DNA of 64,000 nucleotides, from the NCBI GenBank assembly GCA_020342235.1, contig CP073218.1, positions 1,116,001 through 1,180,000 on the forward strand, read 5' to 3'. A program made the translations under genes and the position numbers. Position 1 is the stretch's first letter, and each line of letters opens with the position of its first letter. Under the pieces are notes generated by a model that worked only from the letters and a program-made list of their open reading frames with translations, searched no databases and had not been told where the DNA came from. The DNA is from Saccharomycopsis phalli (lineage: Eukaryota; Ascomycota; Saccharomycetes; Ascoideales; Saccharomycopsidaceae). This document shows positions 1-11,366 of this stretch, piece by piece.

Positions 1-636
1 TGTCCTAGAAATGCCGAATGATTATTACCAGCCTGATATTCACCATCCATTTTGCTAAAAAGATGCATAAAATTTGAAGTTTCCGCATTAATTCCTCGAT
101 TATCATACCGGTCAATAAAGTTTTGGATAACATGTTCCGGAACTTGCTCTTGTCGAAGAATAAAGATCCCAATAATACATGATTGCATTTCCTGACTAAA
201 GTTTGAAAAGTAGTTCCGATGCCGTTCCATGGCATATTCAAATGGCGATAGTGTGCTGGAAGATGGCGATACACTGATTGTACCCTTGACTGCTTGAGCA
301 AATGACATTGTCCCATACTCAGCCTTGATTGTATGGAACCGTTCTCGTGCAGTCGAGCATTGAATTCTCTCAGTATATTGTGCAACCTTTTCAGTAACTC
401 CCTTTCGTAATAATAACGCAATAATACCATCTAAAACAGTCGCCGCATTATTTACCACTTCATTTGGTGATCCATCTGGTAATCCAAGGTCCCCATGAAC
501 AAGGTACTGAACAAGACCGAAACCAATCAGATCGAGCTTGTAGACAAACAACTTTGCCCATCGAGCATAATTGGTAGCTCCTTGCAACTTTTCTGTTGGT
601 TCAAAAGTTGCCTCGCTTCCAGGGTTACTCATAACC
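1..636 (-). mobile_element. Ty1/copia family A, second tandem copy (gag part, cut by window edge)
   Basis: This stretch repeats 4649-5284 base for base as far as I compared, so it is the start (gag region) of a second family-A element. It lies directly downstream of the LTR at 637-888, which therefore serves two head-to-tail elements. The remainder lies left of the window. The near identity means a very recent origin, by tandem insertion or LTR recombination. It is treated as an element fragment and not as a host gene. Confidence 0.9.
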
Positions 637-888
637 TGTCGTAAGCTAGCGTTTCTTTCAATGGCTTCCATATCTTACTGTTGTAGATATTCTTATTCTT
701 GTTACTATTCTAGCTATTTTCTGTCCTATTTATATTTTTCTCTGAGATGCCTTCAGTTATCCTTAACTTCAGATACCTTTACCGGTGATCTCCTTAATGT
801 ATGATATCGTTGTCGATCTCCTTAATTTATGTGATCACCAGTAGGACGATCTCCTTAATCTCTCAGATCTTCAACACGATCTTCAACA
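637..888 (-). repeat. LTR of family A, shared by two tandem copies
   Basis: 252-bp LTR on the minus strand, beginning TGTTGAAGA and ending TTACGACA. It appears identical to the LTR at 5285-5536. A TATAAATAGG box is present in it. The last part of the LTR already contains the ATG and first codons of gag, as is known for Ty1. A purine tract (AAGAGAGGG, plus-strand positions 889-897) abuts it on the pol side. Confidence 0.9.
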
Positions 889-3800
889 CCCTCTCTTAAC
901 TGAAAGCTTCTCATTCCACACATAAGTCTTAGCTTCTTGAATTGTCTCTCAGACAAAGCCTTAGTAAACATATCTGCTAGCATCTCCTCAGTTCCAAGAT
1001 GCTTGAGTTCCATTTCTCCTGAGGCAATATGACTTCTAATAAAATGATGTCTAATGTCAATATGCTTTGTTCTATTGTGTAACGCTGGATGTTTAGCAAT
1101 ATTAATACAGCTAGCATTATCTTCATGAATGACTGCTTCATTCAATTTTATACCTAGCTCTTTAAACACCAGCTTCAACCACAACATTTCCTTAACACCA
1201 TCTCCAAGAGCCATATATTCTGCCTCAGCAGTAGATAATGCAATTGTTGATTGTTTCCTTGATTTCCAAGTAATTGCACCATTGCCAAACTTAAAAACAT
1301 ACCCTGTCGTCGATTTTCTATCTGTCTTATCAGTCGCCCAGTCAGCGTCACAGAAACCATTTAACATCGCGTCTTTGTTTCTCGTATATGTGATTCCCAA
1401 CTGCTTTGTTCCTTTCAAATATTTCACCACTCTCTTTGCTGCTGTCCAGTGGATTTCTTTTGGAGTCTTGAGATATCTGGATAACACTCCAACAATATAA
1501 CCAATATCAAGACGGGCAGTATTAGTCGCAAACAACAATTTTCCAACTAGTGATCGGTATTCTGTAGCATTACATGGTTTTGAGTTGTTGTCACAGTTTG
1601 TTAGATCTTGGTTTGTGGCAGCAGGGATTGCAACTGGTTTTGCATCTCTCATCTGGAATTCTGATAACATTGTTTCAATATAATCCTCCAACAGCAAACT
1701 GATAATCTTGCTATCTTGATAAATATTCATTCCAAGAAATTTTGTAGCAACCCCCAAATCTTTCATTTTAAAATGTTGCATCAATTGATCTTTAACCTTT
1801 TGAATATTACTTACTTGATTTCCAGCAATAAGTATGTCATCAACATAAAGTGCAATCATGATAAAACTGCTGCCCTCTCTCTTTGAATACAAGCAATTTT
1901 CAGCCGCATTATTCTTAAAGCCCAACTCTTGTAGTATATCATTAATCCTGTTGTTCCACACGAGCGGTGCTTGTTTCAAACCATATAACGACTTTTCAAG
2001 TTTAAGAACATAATCTTCTTTTCCTTTAACCTCAAACCCTTCTGGTTGTTCCATGTAAATGTCTTCCTTTAATTCTCCATTAAGGAACGCAGTCTTCACA
2101 TCCATCTGATGTATAGTAAGTCCATAGTTTCCTGCAATTGATAACATGATTCTTATTGATTCATATCTTATGACTGGTGCAAATGTTTCAGTATAATCAA
2201 TCCCTTTCACTTGTGTAAATCCCCTCGCAACTAACCTTGCCTTATATCTTCCATCATCTTTGATAGAGAAAACCCAGCGACACGAAATTGCCTTTCGTCT
2301 TTGAGGAGGAACTAAAACAAAAGTTCCATTCTGATTATGAGCTTCTATTTCTTCCATAATTGCTTTTTCCCATTTCTTGCTGTCATTGCCTCGAACTGCT
2401 TGTGTGAAAGTTATTGGTATGTCGTTGCGTAAATGAGATTCGGCCATTAAACATGTGGCCACGTGATTAATACCCTCATCACTTAATTCTTCCGATCCTG
2501 ACGATACCACAATTCTATGTTTTAGAGATATGAAGTCATTACTCGATTCCAAATCTCCGCTGTTAATTACCAAATCTGATCCCCGATATCGCTTATCCCC
2601 CCTTTGAAGCTGAACGTATCATAGGGTTAGCTTCATCAGAGCTAGAGGGGCCATCATCAGATGTACTACTCAGATTTTCCAGACTATGTTTTATAGAGCG
2701 TTTCCTTGGTGTTCGTCCGAGACGCCGATTAGTGTCACTAGAGAATTCTGATTCACTTCTTGATACATGTAAACTTTCATCATCTGGCGTAGATGAAGTT
2801 CCACTGTCCCCAGAATCATTCTTTATACTCTCAATGTCATCACCAGATAAATTTTCACCATGATCGCTGATATCTGCCAAATTATCCTCATCAGTAATAG
2901 TAGTACTTGCGATAGTATCAACACTGTCCTCAGTATCATTACTAGTTGGGTCCTTTTCACCACGATCCATAACTTTATCTGCTGTTGTATCGTCCGTCCC
3001 ACTAGCACTCTTAACATTTTCATTATTCACATCGACATTCTCACATTCAACTTCGTCATCTTGGTCAGTTCTCCCTGAAACTTTGCGTTTTCTTTTCTTC
3101 ACCTTAGTACTAATTGACCGATCACTATTAACTGGCACAGCTCCAATACCCTTGGCCGTTCCTCCAATACCCACAATTGAGTTTTCCGCAGATGCTTCTT
3201 GCGCCATAGACACAGCGGAATAATAATAGCTACCTTCATCAAAGCGAACATGCGTTGCAGTTACAATCGTTCGCTTAGCCGGATCAAACAACCTATATGC
3301 CTTTCGTAATGTTTCATATCCTAGCATAACACACTTAATTCCTGTTGCCGCAAACTTTCCAGCTCGGATCTCAGCCGGAATATTGCCATAAGCCACGCAT
3401 CCAAATACTCTGAGTATGGACAAATTAGGTTTATTTCCAGTCCATCTAAAATATGGACTCTCTCCATTAATAGTTCTGGATGGGCTTCTATTAATGAGAT
3501 AGACTGCAGTCAATACTGCTTCTGGCCAGAGTTCTACTGGCACATTACTCGCATGCATCATAGCTCTCGTCTTTTCTTGAATGGTCCGATGCATGCGTTC
3601 CGCCACCCCATTCTGATAGGAGTGATATGGAACTGTCAACTCATGACTAATTCCCTTTGTTTTAAAGAACTGATGTAGAGCTTTATTCACAAACTCTCCT
3701 CCATTATCAGTTCTAACAATACCAGTACAGAACTGTAATCCTTTACTCTGAAATTGTCTCTCACTGTTAACAATAAACTGAATCAATGCTTCTGTACTTT

Positions 3801-5275
3801 CTGATTTGTTCTTAAGACATACCACATGAGTCCATTTAGTATAACCATCAACCACTGTTAGAAAATACTTGGATTCATTCACCGACTTATAATTAAATGG
3901 TCCACACACATCAACATGTAATAATTGGAGTGGTTGTATCGGCTGTGTAGTTCGCAGTTTTGGAATACTTACTGTAGTTTTAGTTACTGAACATTCACCA
4001 CACATAGTGATTTGATCGCTACTATTCCAAAGATCATGTTCTTTATTAATACTTTCCATAACATTAGTACCAGGATGTCCTAACCGCCGATGCCAAGTCT
4101 CGATATTATCTTTTGATTTAGCTTTAAAAGCAACAATTCCATTATCAGAGTTCTGAATCCTGTAGAGTCCTGTATCCAGTTCTTTGATTGCGATTACTTG
4201 TTTTGTAACATAATCAATAGCCTTCTCTCCATCAAACAAGATTTTAGCCCCACTGTCTGTTGCTCGTGAAACTGACACAAGATTAACTTCACCACCTGGA
4301 GTATAGTATGCATCCTTCAATTGTATAGTAGTCCCACCAAGCAAATTCATACAAACTTTACCTTTTGCAGTAATCGCCAACAGACCCCCAATTCCTTTAA
4401 TCCGATCATCATGGGTTTCCAAAGATTCAAATAACGCCTTGTTTGCCATAAAGTGTCTCGATGCCCCACTATCAAGATATGTGGGATACCTTTCCGCAAC
4501 CCCATGGTATGCAAGCCATGAGTGATTGTTCTTCGATAATGCATGTTTCTCATCATCATCGGTTTCCTTAAGTACCTTCTTACAATCCTTTTTCACATGT
4601 CCCTTTTTACCGCACTTAAAACAGGTCACCTGACGTCGTACCTTCCGATGTCCTAGAAATGCCGAATGATTATTACCAGCCTGATATTCACCATCCATTT
4701 TGCTAAAAAGATGCATAAAATTTGAAGTTTCCGCATTAATTCCTCGATTATCATACCGGTCAATAAAGTTTTGGATAACATGTTCCGGAACTTGCTCTTG
4801 TCGAAGAATAAAGATCCCAATAATACATGATTGCATTTCCTGACTAAAGTTTGAAAAGTAGTTCCGATGCCGTTCCATGGCATATTCAAATGGCGATAGT
4901 GTGCTGGAAGATGGCGATACACTGATTGTACCCTTGACTGCTTGAGCAAATGACATTGTCCCATACTCAGCCTTGATTGTATGGAACCGTTCTCGTGCAG
5001 TCGAGCATTGAATTCTCTCAGTATATTGTGCAACCTTTTCAGTAACTCCCTTTCGTAATAATAACGCAATAATACCATCTAAAACAGTCGCCGCATTATT
5101 TACCACTTCATTTGGTGATCCATCTGGTAATCCAAGGTCCCCATGAACAAGGTACTGAACAAGACCGAAACCAATCAGATCGAGCTTGTAGACAAACAAC
5201 TTTGCCCATCGAGCATAATTGGTAGCTCCTTGCAACTTTTCTGTTGGTTCAAAAGTTGCCTCGCTTCCAGGGTTA

Positions 5276-5284
5276 CTCATAACC
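5276..5284 (-). other. Primer binding site of family A
   Basis: The 9 bases next to the LTR end read GGTTATGAG on the minus strand. This is complementary to the anticodon loop (CUCAUAACC) of yeast initiator Met tRNA and not to its 3' end. Priming from an internally cut initiator tRNA is known for Drosophila copia and Ty5 (Hemivirus group). The site lies inside the gag reading frame. Confidence 0.7.
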
Positions 5285-5536
5285 TGTCGTAAGCTAGCGT
5301 TTCTTTCAATGGCTTCCATATCTTACTGTTGTAGATATTCTTATTCTTGTTACTATTCTAGCTATTTTCTGTCCTATTTATATTTTTCTCTGAGATGCCT
5401 TCAGTTATCCTTAACTTCAGATACCTTTACCGGTGATCTCCTTAATGTATGATATCGTTGTCGATCTCCTTAATTTATGTGATCACCAGTAGGACGATCT
5501 CCTTAATCTCTCAGATCTTCAACACGATCTTCAACA
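5285..5536 (-). repeat. 5' LTR of the family A element
   Basis: 252 bp, termini TGTTG and CGACA, followed immediately by the primer site. It matches the copy at 637-888 without visible difference. It contains the TATAAATAGG promoter box and the ATG of gag close to its 3' edge. Several copies of a short phrase, TTAAGGAGATC, lie in U3. Confidence 0.9.
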
Positions 5537-5548
5537 CTGTTATATCGT

Positions 5549-5808
5549 TGTAACGAGATAAGGTCAGGACGCCCTTAGTCACGTGCTCATATGGTTATGA
5601 AGGTATGCATCGCGATATCTGGAGGGTATTGGATGAAGTAATTAGAAGTGGCGCAGCAACTACTTACGGGAGGTAGCGTTAGTCTATCTACCTTAGGTAG
5701 CATCGGGCTACCCTACTTAGGAAAGAGTATAAATATGAAGGAAATACAATATTGAGGGGAACCAAGGATTTGGAGATCAACTTACAACTTATATTCTGTA
5801 GTTAGCGT
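5549..5808 (+). repeat. Relic LTR (TGTAACGAGA family), cut by element B
   Basis: It begins TGTAACGAGATAAGGTC, carries a TATAAATATG box, and ends in ACAACTTATATTCTGTAGTTAG. The same sequence order appears in the solo LTR at 19145-19473. It stops where the family B LTR begins at 5809, so element B appears to have inserted in it. The rest of this LTR was not found downstream of the array. Confidence 0.7.
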
Positions 5809-6119
5809 TGTTGTGATGATTAAAATCCGAGACGGCATTAGCTAAACGGCATTAGCTAAATGGCATTAGCTAAACGGCATTACAATAGGCCGTAGCTAAA
5901 TGGCATTAGCTAAACGGCATTAGCTAAACGGCATTACAATATGCCGTAGCTAAATGGCATTAGTTAAGCGGCATTACGACACGCCGTAGCTTATAAGAGG
6001 ACTATAAATAAGAGGCAATGTGCCCACAATAAGTAAGTAGTTTACCTATAAGATAAATAAGTTAATACAAACAGTTTATCAAAGATGTCAGCTAAAGAAA
6101 GACTTTCCAAATTACAACA
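5809..6119 (+). repeat. 5' LTR of family B with U3 minisatellite
   Basis: 311 bp, termini TGTTG...CAACA. U3 has about a dozen 14-bp units close to GGCATTAGCTAAAC. A TATAAATA box lies near 6004. As in Ty1, the start codon of gag (6085) is within the LTR, so every solo LTR of the family ends in the same eleven gag codons. Confidence 0.93.
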
Positions 6120-9100
6120 GGTTATGATGCATCCTGCAAGCGTCCTGCAGTTCCCCTCTGAATTAACATTGACTGGTCCAGAGACTTATCATGTTTGGAT
6201 GAAGGAACTCGAGGACTTTCTTTTTGGCTTCGGGGTCGGCTTACTTCAATACGCCGAAAATGGAACTCTGAGCATTGAACTAAACGATGTCTCGGACATT
6301 TCTTCTGCTTTCTTTATTGAACAATTGGATAGCGTGTTTGGTATTATTCTCAAGGCAAGCATTAGCCAAGAGATTCGCGGAATTATTCGCTCCACGCACT
6401 CACGTCTGACTGCTAGAAATCAATTTTTGTTTCTTCAAGAGAAGTATGGTACTCTTCCACTCCCAGTGGCTCTCACTAGCGCTGGGATTCTGGAAGAAGC
6501 TACTAGGCCCACTGAGTTTGTTGACATCAGGGCAATGCTTCAACGCAAAAATTTGTTGGTTAGACAGCAATTGACTAAGGAGGCAATCATTGCATTATGG
6601 ACTTTGGATAACATGATGCAACTTGGTGTGCCATATCCGGTTATCTCAAGCGTCATTAAAGAGCTTGAACACAAGGGGATTACTACTAATACTCTTCTGT
6701 ATCAGGTCTTGCATGAGATAACTGGATCGCATGAGTATGTTCGTCTGAACAGTCTTGCACTTTTGGGTCACGATTCTCTGTCTAAGAAGACGTCCAAACC
6801 TCGTCGCAAAGGTAAAAAGAAGGAAAAGCAACAACCATATGATGAAGAGTATCCTCAAGGTATGTTGGCTTATTCCTTCCTTGGACATCTGTTACTGATA
6901 CCAACATTTCTTGATACTGGTGCCAGTGGACATTTCTTCTCTGACATTCGTTTCTTTCAAGACATGATTCCAGAGAATGGCTCTATTCTGGGTGTTGCTG
7001 GAAACCTTGCTATTGTTGGGAAAGGTACAGTTCGGATTTCTACTCCAGCTGGACCTTTTATTCTACATGATGTTGGTTACACTCCTAACGGTATTGCTAA
7101 CCTTATCTCGGTTGGAAAAGCTTCTAATCATAAGTTAGAATTTCTCTTCAATCATCAAGGTGCTACTATCCGCTCCACCAAGAAAATGTTTGCTCATCGA
7201 GATCCACTTTCAAACCTTTACACTGTTTCATGTGAACCTTCTACTGTGATTCCGAAGCAGATTGCTTACAAGGCTGTGTCCTCTGGCCGTGATATTGATC
7301 GCTGGCATAGAAGACTTGGCCACCCTAGCGCTTCTGTTATGGCTTCGCTCGTTAAGATCCATCCACTCTGGAAGGCTGGTCAGAGTTTACTGAGTTGTAC
7401 CGGATGTATTACTGGTAAAACTGTTGACTCTGCTCCTAAAGAACGGACCACCAATCCTTCTCAGCCACTTGAGTTAGTCCATGTGGATCTTTGTGGGCCA
7501 TTTAACTACGGATCCTACGATGCATCTCGGTATTTCTTGACTATTGTTGACGGCTATACAAAATGGACCACTGTTGTTTGCCTCAATAAGAAATCTGGAT
7601 GCACTCAAGGTATCATTAATTTTATTAATACCTCTGAAACAATGTTCCGCAGCAAGGGCTTGACCTACTGCGTTGGTACTCTCCGTACAGATAATGGAGG
7701 TGAGTTTGTGAGTGAAGAATTGACTAACTTCCTCACCAAGCGTGGCATCTCTCACGAAACCACGGTACCCCATCATTCGTATCAAAATGGCGTTGCCGAA
7801 CGAATGAACCGTACACTTCAAGATAAAGCCCGCGCTCTTATGCTTCACACCAATGTTCCAGCTCAACTTTGGCCTGAAGCAATCAATACTGCTGTGTTTT
7901 TGGCTAATTGTACGCCATCACGCTCTATTGATTTTGATGTCCCATACAAACGATGGTATGGTCGCTCTTTCAACTACAAATTTCTCCGAGAATTTGGATG
8001 TGTTGCTTATGCTATTATTCCTAAGGCCCTCCGTCAAGGAAAGCTCGATGCTAAAGCCTCTCCTTGTGTCATGATTGGCTATGAATTGCAACGAAAAGCA
8101 TATCGACTCTATGACCCCAGAACAAATAAGGTTATTTGCGCTGCTCAAGCAATTTTTGAGGAGGATAAATTTTTTTATCCAACTGTGTCTCTGGCGCTGA
8201 CTAGCACAATCAATCCTCCTCAAATTTCTGGGGTTGGCAATCCAAAGATTGGAGGGATTCATTCTCTACCTATGAATTCTCAGCCAGCTATTTCTATGAC
8301 TAGAGATGAATTGACAGTTGAATCCGAGCTTGACCCTCTGGACACCTCGTTGATAGTGGACGATAATGATACAGTATCTAAATCAGATGCATACGGTAAT
8401 GCGTCTGAGTTGGCTGAAGATACTGGATCTGAGCTTGGTTACTTAAGGGATCATAATACTGCCTTAATTCGCACTGCTGCTCGCGAAATTGGAAATGAAT
8501 TAGTCGTTTCTGGTTCATCCAAGTCAAATGAACTAATCATCGCTGACGCTTCAGATGCTGAAATTGACCTGACCTCTACTATTGATCTGATTGATGTGAG
8601 TAATCCTAATGGTTCTAATAAGAATCATCTTGTCCTTGATGATCCTCAACCAAGTCGTGAAGCCATCACGTACCCTGGATTTCTGCACACACCAGATGAG
8701 CCTGAGTCTCATGCGGATGAGATCAGTGACTCAGAGATACTCGACCCCAGACGGTTGGAATATATCCCTGGAACTACTGACCTGGTTGCAGGTAGTACTT
8801 CGGGATCACCCCAACTTCAGGTTGTGAAATATGTATCACAATCTACTTCTGCGGAGTCTGATACTTCACTGTCGCTGGACAATCATGTTGCCCAACAAAC
8901 ATCACTGTCTCGTCCTGCTACTCCTCAAGCACAAGAAGTTCCTTACACCAATCCCATTGATTATAAGAACTCCAGTTCATCTCACAATCTCTTCAAGTAT
9001 GATCGGTCTCCGTCAGACAAGCGGCCTATCCCATATCCAAGGGTTAAGCGCTATGATCCCAACTATAACCCGTTTTGTGGTGATATACCTCCGACTACTT

Positions 9101-11085
9101 TTGATAATCTTCCAAGGACACCCCAAAATGAGATCATCTATAAGTACTACGGAAAGCTGAAGATTTCACGTACTAAAATTCCGGATTCTGATCTCAGATA
9201 TCTGGAAGGTGTATCTACTTCAGCTGGTCCTCCTCCTCCTCTGCCGCCTTCGCCGCCTCCGCCTCCACCTTCTGCTTTGCCGCAAAAGCGTCTTATCCGT
9301 CACAAAGGCTCCCAACCTAAGCCCCTTTTTCCTGGTCCGCTTAGTTCTGATGAACATGATCCTACTACCCACCGTTCGTCTTCAGGGAGGGATAAGAAGC
9401 CTCGTGTCTCTGATATTGTCACAAATGGTTCTTCTAATGATGGTGTCCTGACATCTGTTAAGACGCCACTCTCAGATGACACAGATGAATCCGATATAAA
9501 TACGAATGGTGTGAATTATCCTGCTACTTGTTTCATGGCTGCTAAGCATTCTCTTGAGAATGTACCTATGACATTTGATCAAGCTGTTACTTCTGATGAT
9601 GCCTACTTATGGAAAGATGCTATTCAAAAGGAAATGGAAGCCCACTATGAGAATCAGACTTTTCTGTTAGTTCCACCTAAGCAAGGTCGTCGACCTATCA
9701 CTTGCCGTTGGGTTTTTACAATTAAGAGTGATGGTCAACACAAGGCACGACTTGTGGCTAGAGGTTTTACTCAGATTAAAGGGCTTGATTATGTGGAAAC
9801 TTTTGCGCCTGTCATTAGGTATGCTTCTATTCGAATCATGTTGTCCATTGCTGCAAGATATAGACTTACTATTCATCAGATGGATGTGAAAACGGCTTTT
9901 CTCAATGGTGATTTAAGGGAAGACCTTTACATGATTCAACCTGAAGGTTTTGTGGTCAAAGGAAAAGAAGATCATGTTCTTAAGCTTAATAAGTCGATTT
10001 ATGGTTTGAAGCAAGCTCCAATGGTTTGGAATGACAAAATCAATGAAGTGTTACATGTGATTGGTTTTAAGCAAAACTCTGCGGAGTATTGTTTGTATTC
10101 TAAGAAAAATGGGAATTTGTTTATTATGGTCGCACTTTATGTCGACGATCTTCTCATTGCTGGAAATGATCAGACTGAAATTGATAAGGTTAAAGCTCAA
10201 TTGATGCTGCACTTTAAGATGAAAGACCTAGGAGTTGCTAGCAAGTTTCTTGGAATGAACATTAGTCAAGATAAGGCCTCAATACTGCTTTCTCTTCATG
10301 ATTATGTTCACCTGATGCTAAAGGAGTATCAGATGGTAGATTGCAATCCTATCTACACACCAGCGGATCCTAATCAGGATCTAACTATAACTGATGACTC
10401 AAAGGACTGGGATGCCACAATGTATCGATCCTTGGTTGGCAAATTACTTTTTGCCGTTAATACAGTCCGGTTTGATATTGCTTATATTGTTGGTGTGTTA
10501 TCAAGATATTTACAATCTCCAAAGGAAAAGCATTGGGTTGCTGCGAAGCGTGTTCTTAGATATTTGAAGGCAACAGAGGATATGAAAATTGTTTATTCCA
10601 GAAAGGATCATGGGAATTATCTTTTGGGATATTGTGATGCTGACTGGGCTACTGATAAGACGGAAAGAAAGTCAACTACTGGTTTCATGTTTAGGTATAG
10701 CGGTGGTGCTATTACTTGGAGATCTAGAAAACAGTCGACTATTGCTTTGTCGACGGCAGAAGCCGAATACATGGCATTAACTGACGGTATTAAAGATGCT
10801 CTATGGTTACAGCAGGTGTTTGCAGAACTTGGTATCCCCTTGGAAAAATTGATAGTTCATGATGACAATGTGAGCTGCGTTAATATTGCTAAAAACCCAG
10901 TGTCACATGATCGAACTAAACATATTGATATCAAGCATCACTTTATCAGGCATCATGTGAAAAATGGCAACATTGAACTACGACACCTAACTACTGACAA
11001 GATGCTAGCTGATATGCTTACCAAGGGATTATCAAGAGAGCAATTTCAAAAACTTCGGATGCTGAGTGGTATGAGGAAATTTTAA
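6085..11085 (+). CDS. Gag-Pol polyprotein of Ty1/copia family B
   Basis: One 1666-aa frame. Gag occupies roughly residues 1-260 and ends in a Lys/Arg-rich stretch in place of the CCHC knuckle seen in family A. Protease has LDTGASGHF near residue 276. Integrase starts with HRRLGHP near 410 and has the catalytic acidic core. An acidic, proline-rich linker (PPPPLPPSPPPPPP) precedes the reverse transcriptase (YVDDLLIAG near 1351) and RNase H (YCDADWATD near 1516). The domain order is that of Ty1/copia. Gag and Pol are in a single frame, so product ratio must be set by means other than frameshifting. Element gene, not host. Confidence 0.95.
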   Translation: MSAKERLSKLQQVMMHPASVLQFPSELTLTGPETYHVWMKELEDFLFGFGVGLLQYAENGTLSIELNDVSDISSAFFIEQLDSVFGIILKASISQEIRGIIRSTHSRLTARNQFLFLQEKYGTLPLPVALTSAGILEEATRPTEFVDIRAMLQRKNLLVRQQLTKEAIIALWTLDNMMQLGVPYPVISSVIKELEHKGITTNTLLYQVLHEITGSHEYVRLNSLALLGHDSLSKKTSKPRRKGKKKEKQQPYDEEYPQGMLAYSFLGHLLLIPTFLDTGASGHFFSDIRFFQDMIPENGSILGVAGNLAIVGKGTVRISTPAGPFILHDVGYTPNGIANLISVGKASNHKLEFLFNHQGATIRSTKKMFAHRDPLSNLYTVSCEPSTVIPKQIAYKAVSSGRDIDRWHRRLGHPSASVMASLVKIHPLWKAGQSLLSCTGCITGKTVDSAPKERTTNPSQPLELVHVDLCGPFNYGSYDASRYFLTIVDGYTKWTTVVCLNKKSGCTQGIINFINTSETMFRSKGLTYCVGTLRTDNGGEFVSEELTNFLTKRGISHETTVPHHSYQNGVAERMNRTLQDKARALMLHTNVPAQLWPEAINTAVFLANCTPSRSIDFDVPYKRWYGRSFNYKFLREFGCVAYAIIPKALRQGKLDAKASPCVMIGYELQRKAYRLYDPRTNKVICAAQAIFEEDKFFYPTVSLALTSTINPPQISGVGNPKIGGIHSLPMNSQPAISMTRDELTVESELDPLDTSLIVDDNDTVSKSDAYGNASELAEDTGSELGYLRDHNTALIRTAAREIGNELVVSGSSKSNELIIADASDAEIDLTSTIDLIDVSNPNGSNKNHLVLDDPQPSREAITYPGFLHTPDEPESHADEISDSEILDPRRLEYIPGTTDLVAGSTSGSPQLQVVKYVSQSTSAESDTSLSLDNHVAQQTSLSRPATPQAQEVPYTNPIDYKNSSSSHNLFKYDRSPSDKRPIPYPRVKRYDPNYNPFCGDIPPTTFDNLPRTPQNEIIYKYYGKLKISRTKIPDSDLRYLEGVSTSAGPPPPLPPSPPPPPPSALPQKRLIRHKGSQPKPLFPGPLSSDEHDPTTHRSSSGRDKKPRVSDIVTNGSSNDGVLTSVKTPLSDDTDESDINTNGVNYPATCFMAAKHSLENVPMTFDQAVTSDDAYLWKDAIQKEMEAHYENQTFLLVPPKQGRRPITCRWVFTIKSDGQHKARLVARGFTQIKGLDYVETFAPVIRYASIRIMLSIAARYRLTIHQMDVKTAFLNGDLREDLYMIQPEGFVVKGKEDHVLKLNKSIYGLKQAPMVWNDKINEVLHVIGFKQNSAEYCLYSKKNGNLFIMVALYVDDLLIAGNDQTEIDKVKAQLMLHFKMKDLGVASKFLGMNISQDKASILLSLHDYVHLMLKEYQMVDCNPIYTPADPNQDLTITDDSKDWDATMYRSLVGKLLFAVNTVRFDIAYIVGVLSRYLQSPKEKHWVAAKRVLRYLKATEDMKIVYSRKDHGNYLLGYCDADWATDKTERKSTTGFMFRYSGGAITWRSRKQSTIALSTAEAEYMALTDGIKDALWLQQVFAELGIPLEKLIVHDDNVSCVNIAKNPVSHDRTKHIDIKHHFIRHHVKNGNIELRHLTTDKMLADMLTKGLSREQFQKLRMLSGMRKF
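6120..6127 (+). other. Primer binding site of family B
   Basis: GGTTATGA directly follows the LTR end CAACA. As in family A it is complementary to the initiator Met tRNA anticodon loop, which points to half-tRNA priming. It lies within gag codons 12-14. Confidence 0.65.
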
Positions 11086-11096
11086 TTATGGGAGGG

Positions 11097-11366
11097 TGTT
11101 GTGATGATTAAAATCCGAGACGGCATTAGCTATCGGCATTGGTTAAACGGCATTAGCTAAACAGCATTAGCTAAACGGCATTATAATACGCCGTAGCTAA
11201 ATGGCATTAGTTAAGCGGCATTACGACACGCCGTAGCTTATAAGAGGACTATAAATAAGAGGCAATGTGCCCACAATAAGTAAGTAGTTTACCTATAAGA
11301 TAAATAAGTTAATACAAACAGTTTATCAAAGATGTCAGCTAAAGAAAGACTTTCCAAATTACAACA
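11097..11366 (+). repeat. LTR of family B shared by two successive copies
   Basis: 270 bp, same termini as 5809-6119 but with fewer 14-bp U3 units. It closes the whole-looking element and at the same time opens the shortened copy that follows. Identical leader and first gag codons are present at its 3' edge. Confidence 0.92.

Larger units (their letters stand above)
637..5536 (-). mobile_element. Ty1/copia LTR retrotransposon, family A (LTR to LTR)
   Basis: Element of about 4.9 kb on the minus strand. Order of parts: 5' LTR (5285-5536), primer site, gag with a CCHC knuckle (CFKCGKKGHVKKDC, near 4.6 kb), protease motif (LDSGASRHF), integrase (HRRLGHP and a DDE core), reverse transcriptase (YVDDILIAG), RNase H and 3' LTR (637-888). 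The order protease-integrase-RT-RNase H places it in Ty1/copia (Pseudoviridae). Gag and pol share one long frame, as in copia and Ty5. It looks broken, with about one break. Identical-looking LTRs indicate a young insertion. Confidence 0.92.
5809..11366 (+). mobile_element. Ty1/copia LTR retrotransposon, family B (looks whole)
   Basis: Full element of about 5.56 kb: LTR 5809-6119, primer site 6120-6127, a single gag-pol frame 6085-11085, purine tract GGGAGGG at 11090-11096, and LTR 11097-11366. LTR termini are TGTTG and CAACA. It looks whole, with no break in gag-pol. The LTRs differ mainly in the copy number of a 14-bp U3 repeat (GGCATTAGCTAAAC and variants). It heads a chain of elements that share LTRs and was inserted in an older LTR relic at 5549-5808. 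Confidence 0.93.
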
